Shown here: one piece after another, positions 62,122-64,000 of the stretch
How positions within the stretch are numbered: the first letter of the stretch is position 1
Layout: each line of letters begins with the position of its first letter
Source of the DNA: CAILZL01 sp050248275
GTDB lineage: Bacteria > Pseudomonadota > Gammaproteobacteria > Steroidobacterales > Steroidobacteraceae
Direction of reading: 5' to 3'
Assembly: GCA_050248275.1 (NCBI GenBank)
Contig: JBFWSR010000015.1
Span: forward strand, 1 to 64,000
Length of the DNA: 64,000 nucleotides
Notes under the pieces: generated by a model
The model's database searches: none
The model's input: only the letters and a program-made list of their open reading frames with translations
Told to the model about the DNA's origin: nothing
Made by a program: the position numbers and the translations under genes

Positions 62122-64000
62122 TTATCCGGCTTCCTTGCGCGCCAGCTCAACCTGCTCGCTCAGCCGTTTGGCTGAAACGGGCACGGCAGTTTTCAGCTCC
62201 TGGGCAAACAGCGAGACACGGAATTCTTCGATCATCCATTTGAGTTTGTTCAGTTCATGCTGCTGCAGGGATTTGCGCGCCAGCAGTTGTCGGTAACTGT
62301 TCATGTAAGGTTGTATCTGCTGCAGCAATTGCGTATCGCGCGCCACGTTGCCGGACAGGCGTTCGATGCGGCGCGTCAGTGCTTTCATGTATCTGGGCAA
62401 GTGACCGAACCAGGGCTGCTCCGTTGTCTGCAGAAAGTCATTCGGCAGCAAGCCACTCAGTTGCACCTCGATGTCAACGACGGCATCCTTGAAAACAGGT
62501 GCATTCAATTTGAGCAGCGCCTGACGCACTGCGCGCCATTCCTTGAACAGGCTGAGCAAGGTATGGCTCAGACGGGTCATCACTTCATTCAACCCGGCGC
62601 GATGTTGCTCCACCAGCCGGTCGAAATCCTGCTTTGAACGCGGCAAGGTCTGTCCTTCCGGCAGAAAGCATTCGCGCAACGCGCGCTCGGCCAGCACATC
62701 GGCCAGTGGCTTGTCGCTACCGATGCCCTGCCCCAGCAACATCAATTCGCGACTGCCGGAAAACTGCTGGCGGGCAAATTTGTATTGCTGCGGCAAGGCC
62801 AGCACCAACAAACGTAACACGCCGCCCCGCATGACCTGTTCGGCGTGAATGGCGCTGTTCAATTCGACAACGGCAACGCTGTCATGACGATCCTGCAAGG
62901 CCGGATAGACTTTGAAACGCACGCCATTGCGCTGTACTTCGCGTTCAACAGGCAGGTCGCCGCACTCCCAGCTGCGCAGCTGTCCGGTTTGAGCCGCACT
63001 GGCAAGGGCAACCGGCGGGAAGCTGGCCACCACTTTCCGCGTCTCGCGCAATAACTGCCGCAAATCCCGGCCCTGCGACAGGAGGCGACCATTCAGATCC
63101 TCGATCCGCAACCAGGGTTTGAGATGCACCGGGATGGACAACGCATGCAGCTCATCGACCGTGAACGCTGTACCGCTGATTTGCGTGATCCAGCGTGACA
63201 AGCTTGTAGATAAATCTGCTTCCTGACCAAGCTCCTGCAAAGCCCGTGCTGCAAATTGCGGCACCGGGACAAAATGCTTGCGCATCGTTTTGGGCAAGGC
63301 GCGCAGCATCTCGGTGATTGTCTCCAGCCGCCAGCCGGGCACGCACCAGCTAATCCTGCTGTCATCCAGTGTCGTCAACAATGGCTCGGGCACGGTGAGG
63401 GTTACGCCATCGTCAATGTCAGCCGGTTCAAACTTGTAGCGCAGCGGCAAACGATTGCCGTCGCAATCCAGGTAGTCCGGATAACTGGCCGCATCAAACT
63501 CATTCAGCTCGCGCCGCATCAAATCCCGAAGCGTCATGCGCAATTCCTGCACGGCAAGACGTTGTTCACGCAGCCAGCCATGCAAGGCCGTGGCGGAATG
63601 CACGTGGGCTGGCAGGTGCTGTAAATAAAATGCCACCTGAGCCTGTTCATCCACCAGCACATCGCGACGCCGGATGCGTGCTTCGAACGCCTCCACCTGT
63701 TTGAGCAGGGCGCGGTTATGCGTGAGGAAATCGGCTTTGATGTCGGACTGTCCTTCCACCAGGGCAGCGCGCACAAAAATCTCGCGCGCCTCTTCCGGCG
63801 CCACACTGGCATAGTTGACACGGCGTTTGGCCGACAGGATCAGACCATACAGGGCGGTGTGTTCAAAGGCGGCGACAAAACCGCGCTGCGCCTCCCAATG
63901 CGGCTCGCTGTAACTGCGTTTGAGCAAGTGCTCACCCGCTGCTTCGATCCATTGAGGTTCCACTGCCGCCACCATGCGCGCATACATGCGCGTGGTCTCC
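62122..64000 (-). CDS. hrpA: ATP-dependent RNA helicase HrpA, C-terminal part (5' end outside window)
   Basis: The frame runs off the right edge, so the DEAH helicase core is outside the window. The visible 620 or so residues are the C-terminal OB region (ETTRMYARMVAAVEPQWIEAAGEHL) and the DUF3418 domain characteristic of HrpA (LPLRYKFEPADIDDGVTLTVPEPLL, WCVPGWRLETITEMLRALPK, VKVYPAL-like RFKVYPALQDRHDSVAV). HrpA acts on stalled ribosomes and mRNA. The in-frame ATGs near 63987 are internal. Confidence 0.95.
   Translation of the reverse strand, partial: ETTRMYARMVAAVEPQWIEAAGEHLLKRSYSEPHWEAQRGFVAAFEHTALYGLILSAKRRVNYASVAPEEAREIFVRAALVEGQSDIKADFLTHNRALLKQVEAFEARIRRRDVLVDEQAQVAFYLQHLPAHVHSATALHGWLREQRLAVQELRMTLRDLMRRELNEFDAASYPDYLDCDGNRLPLRYKFEPADIDDGVTLTVPEPLLTTLDDSRISWCVPGWRLETITEMLRALPKTMRKHFVPVPQFAARALQELGQEADLSTSLSRWITQISGTAFTVDELHALSIPVHLKPWLRIEDLNGRLLSQGRDLRQLLRETRKVVASFPPVALASAAQTGQLRSWECGDLPVEREVQRNGVRFKVYPALQDRHDSVAVVELNSAIHAEQVMRGGVLRLLVLALPQQYKFARQQFSGSRELMLLGQGIGSDKPLADVLAERALRECFLPEGQTLPRSKQDFDRLVEQHRAGLNEVMTRLSHTLLSLFKEWRAVRQALLKLNAPVFKDAVVDIEVQLSGLLPNDFLQTTEQPWFGHLPRYMKALTRRIERLSGNVARDTQLLQQIQPYMNSYRQLLARKSLQQHELNKLKWMIEEFRVSLFAQELKTAVPVSAKRLSEQVELARKEAG

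Overview
The window is a gene-dense, moderately GC-rich chromosome segment of a gammaproteobacterium. Support comes from gene orders typical of that class: ruvCAB-ybgC-tolQRAB-pal-cpoB-queE-queC, the full ccmABCDEFGHI cytochrome c maturation operon, uvrC-pgsA next to tRNA-Gly(GCC) and tRNA-Cys(GCA), orn next to rsgA, and HrpA with its DUF3418 tail. A class II DAHP synthase and a free-standing sucA-sucB-lpd operon point away from the enteric group. I cannot name the order or genus from sequence alone. No phage, insertion sequence, integron or CRISPR array is visible, and almost every base is coding or in short spacers.

Layout. 1-2039: 3' part of valS. 2139-7416: moxR, DUF58 and tgpA-like transglutaminase genes, split by an outer-membrane phospholipase gene on the other strand. 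7675-16739: envelope, phosphate and metal genes (sugar nucleotidyltransferase, PAP2 phosphatase, two-component system, CDF exporter, ArnT-like transferase, PafA-like phosphatase, secreted SnoaL protein). 16921-25836: tRNA-Lys, queuosine genes, Tol-Pal system, RuvABC. 26122-30018: relA and an isolated, lower-GC DUF262/DUF1524 gene of the GmrSD/SspE nuclease type. 30220-35868: lpd, sucB, sucA. 36095-36337: tRNA-Arg and tRNA-Ala. 36403-45168: small conserved genes, orn, M48 protease, rsgA, rhlE, metY, uspA. 45310-53000: a MaoC-like hydratase and the ccm operon. 53239-54255: tRNA-Leu, marR, tRNA-Cys, tRNA-Gly. 54355-57431: pgsA, uvrC, family-5 uracil-DNA glycosylase. 57499-60660: secreted SnoaL tandem protein, DoxX-like protein, rluE, secreted carboxymuconolactone-decarboxylase-like protein. 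60700-64000: class II DAHP synthase and the 3' part of hrpA.

Most genes are housekeeping genes in translationally coupled operons; ATGA overlaps are frequent. Several starts are GTG or TTG and were chosen from ribosome-binding sites (phosphatase, orn, metY, relA).

No clearly new multi-gene system was found. The items most worth a second look are: the lone DUF262/DUF1524 gene; a 34% GC patch with foreign-looking codons inside valS; a strongly structured, unannotated stretch upstream of tRNA-Leu; the rearranged Gly-Cys-Leu tRNA cluster; an OmpLA with an extra N-terminal domain sitting inside the moxR locus; a histidine-phosphatase-like membrane protein lacking its second catalytic histidine; a family of short palindromes; and secreted SnoaL paralogues.
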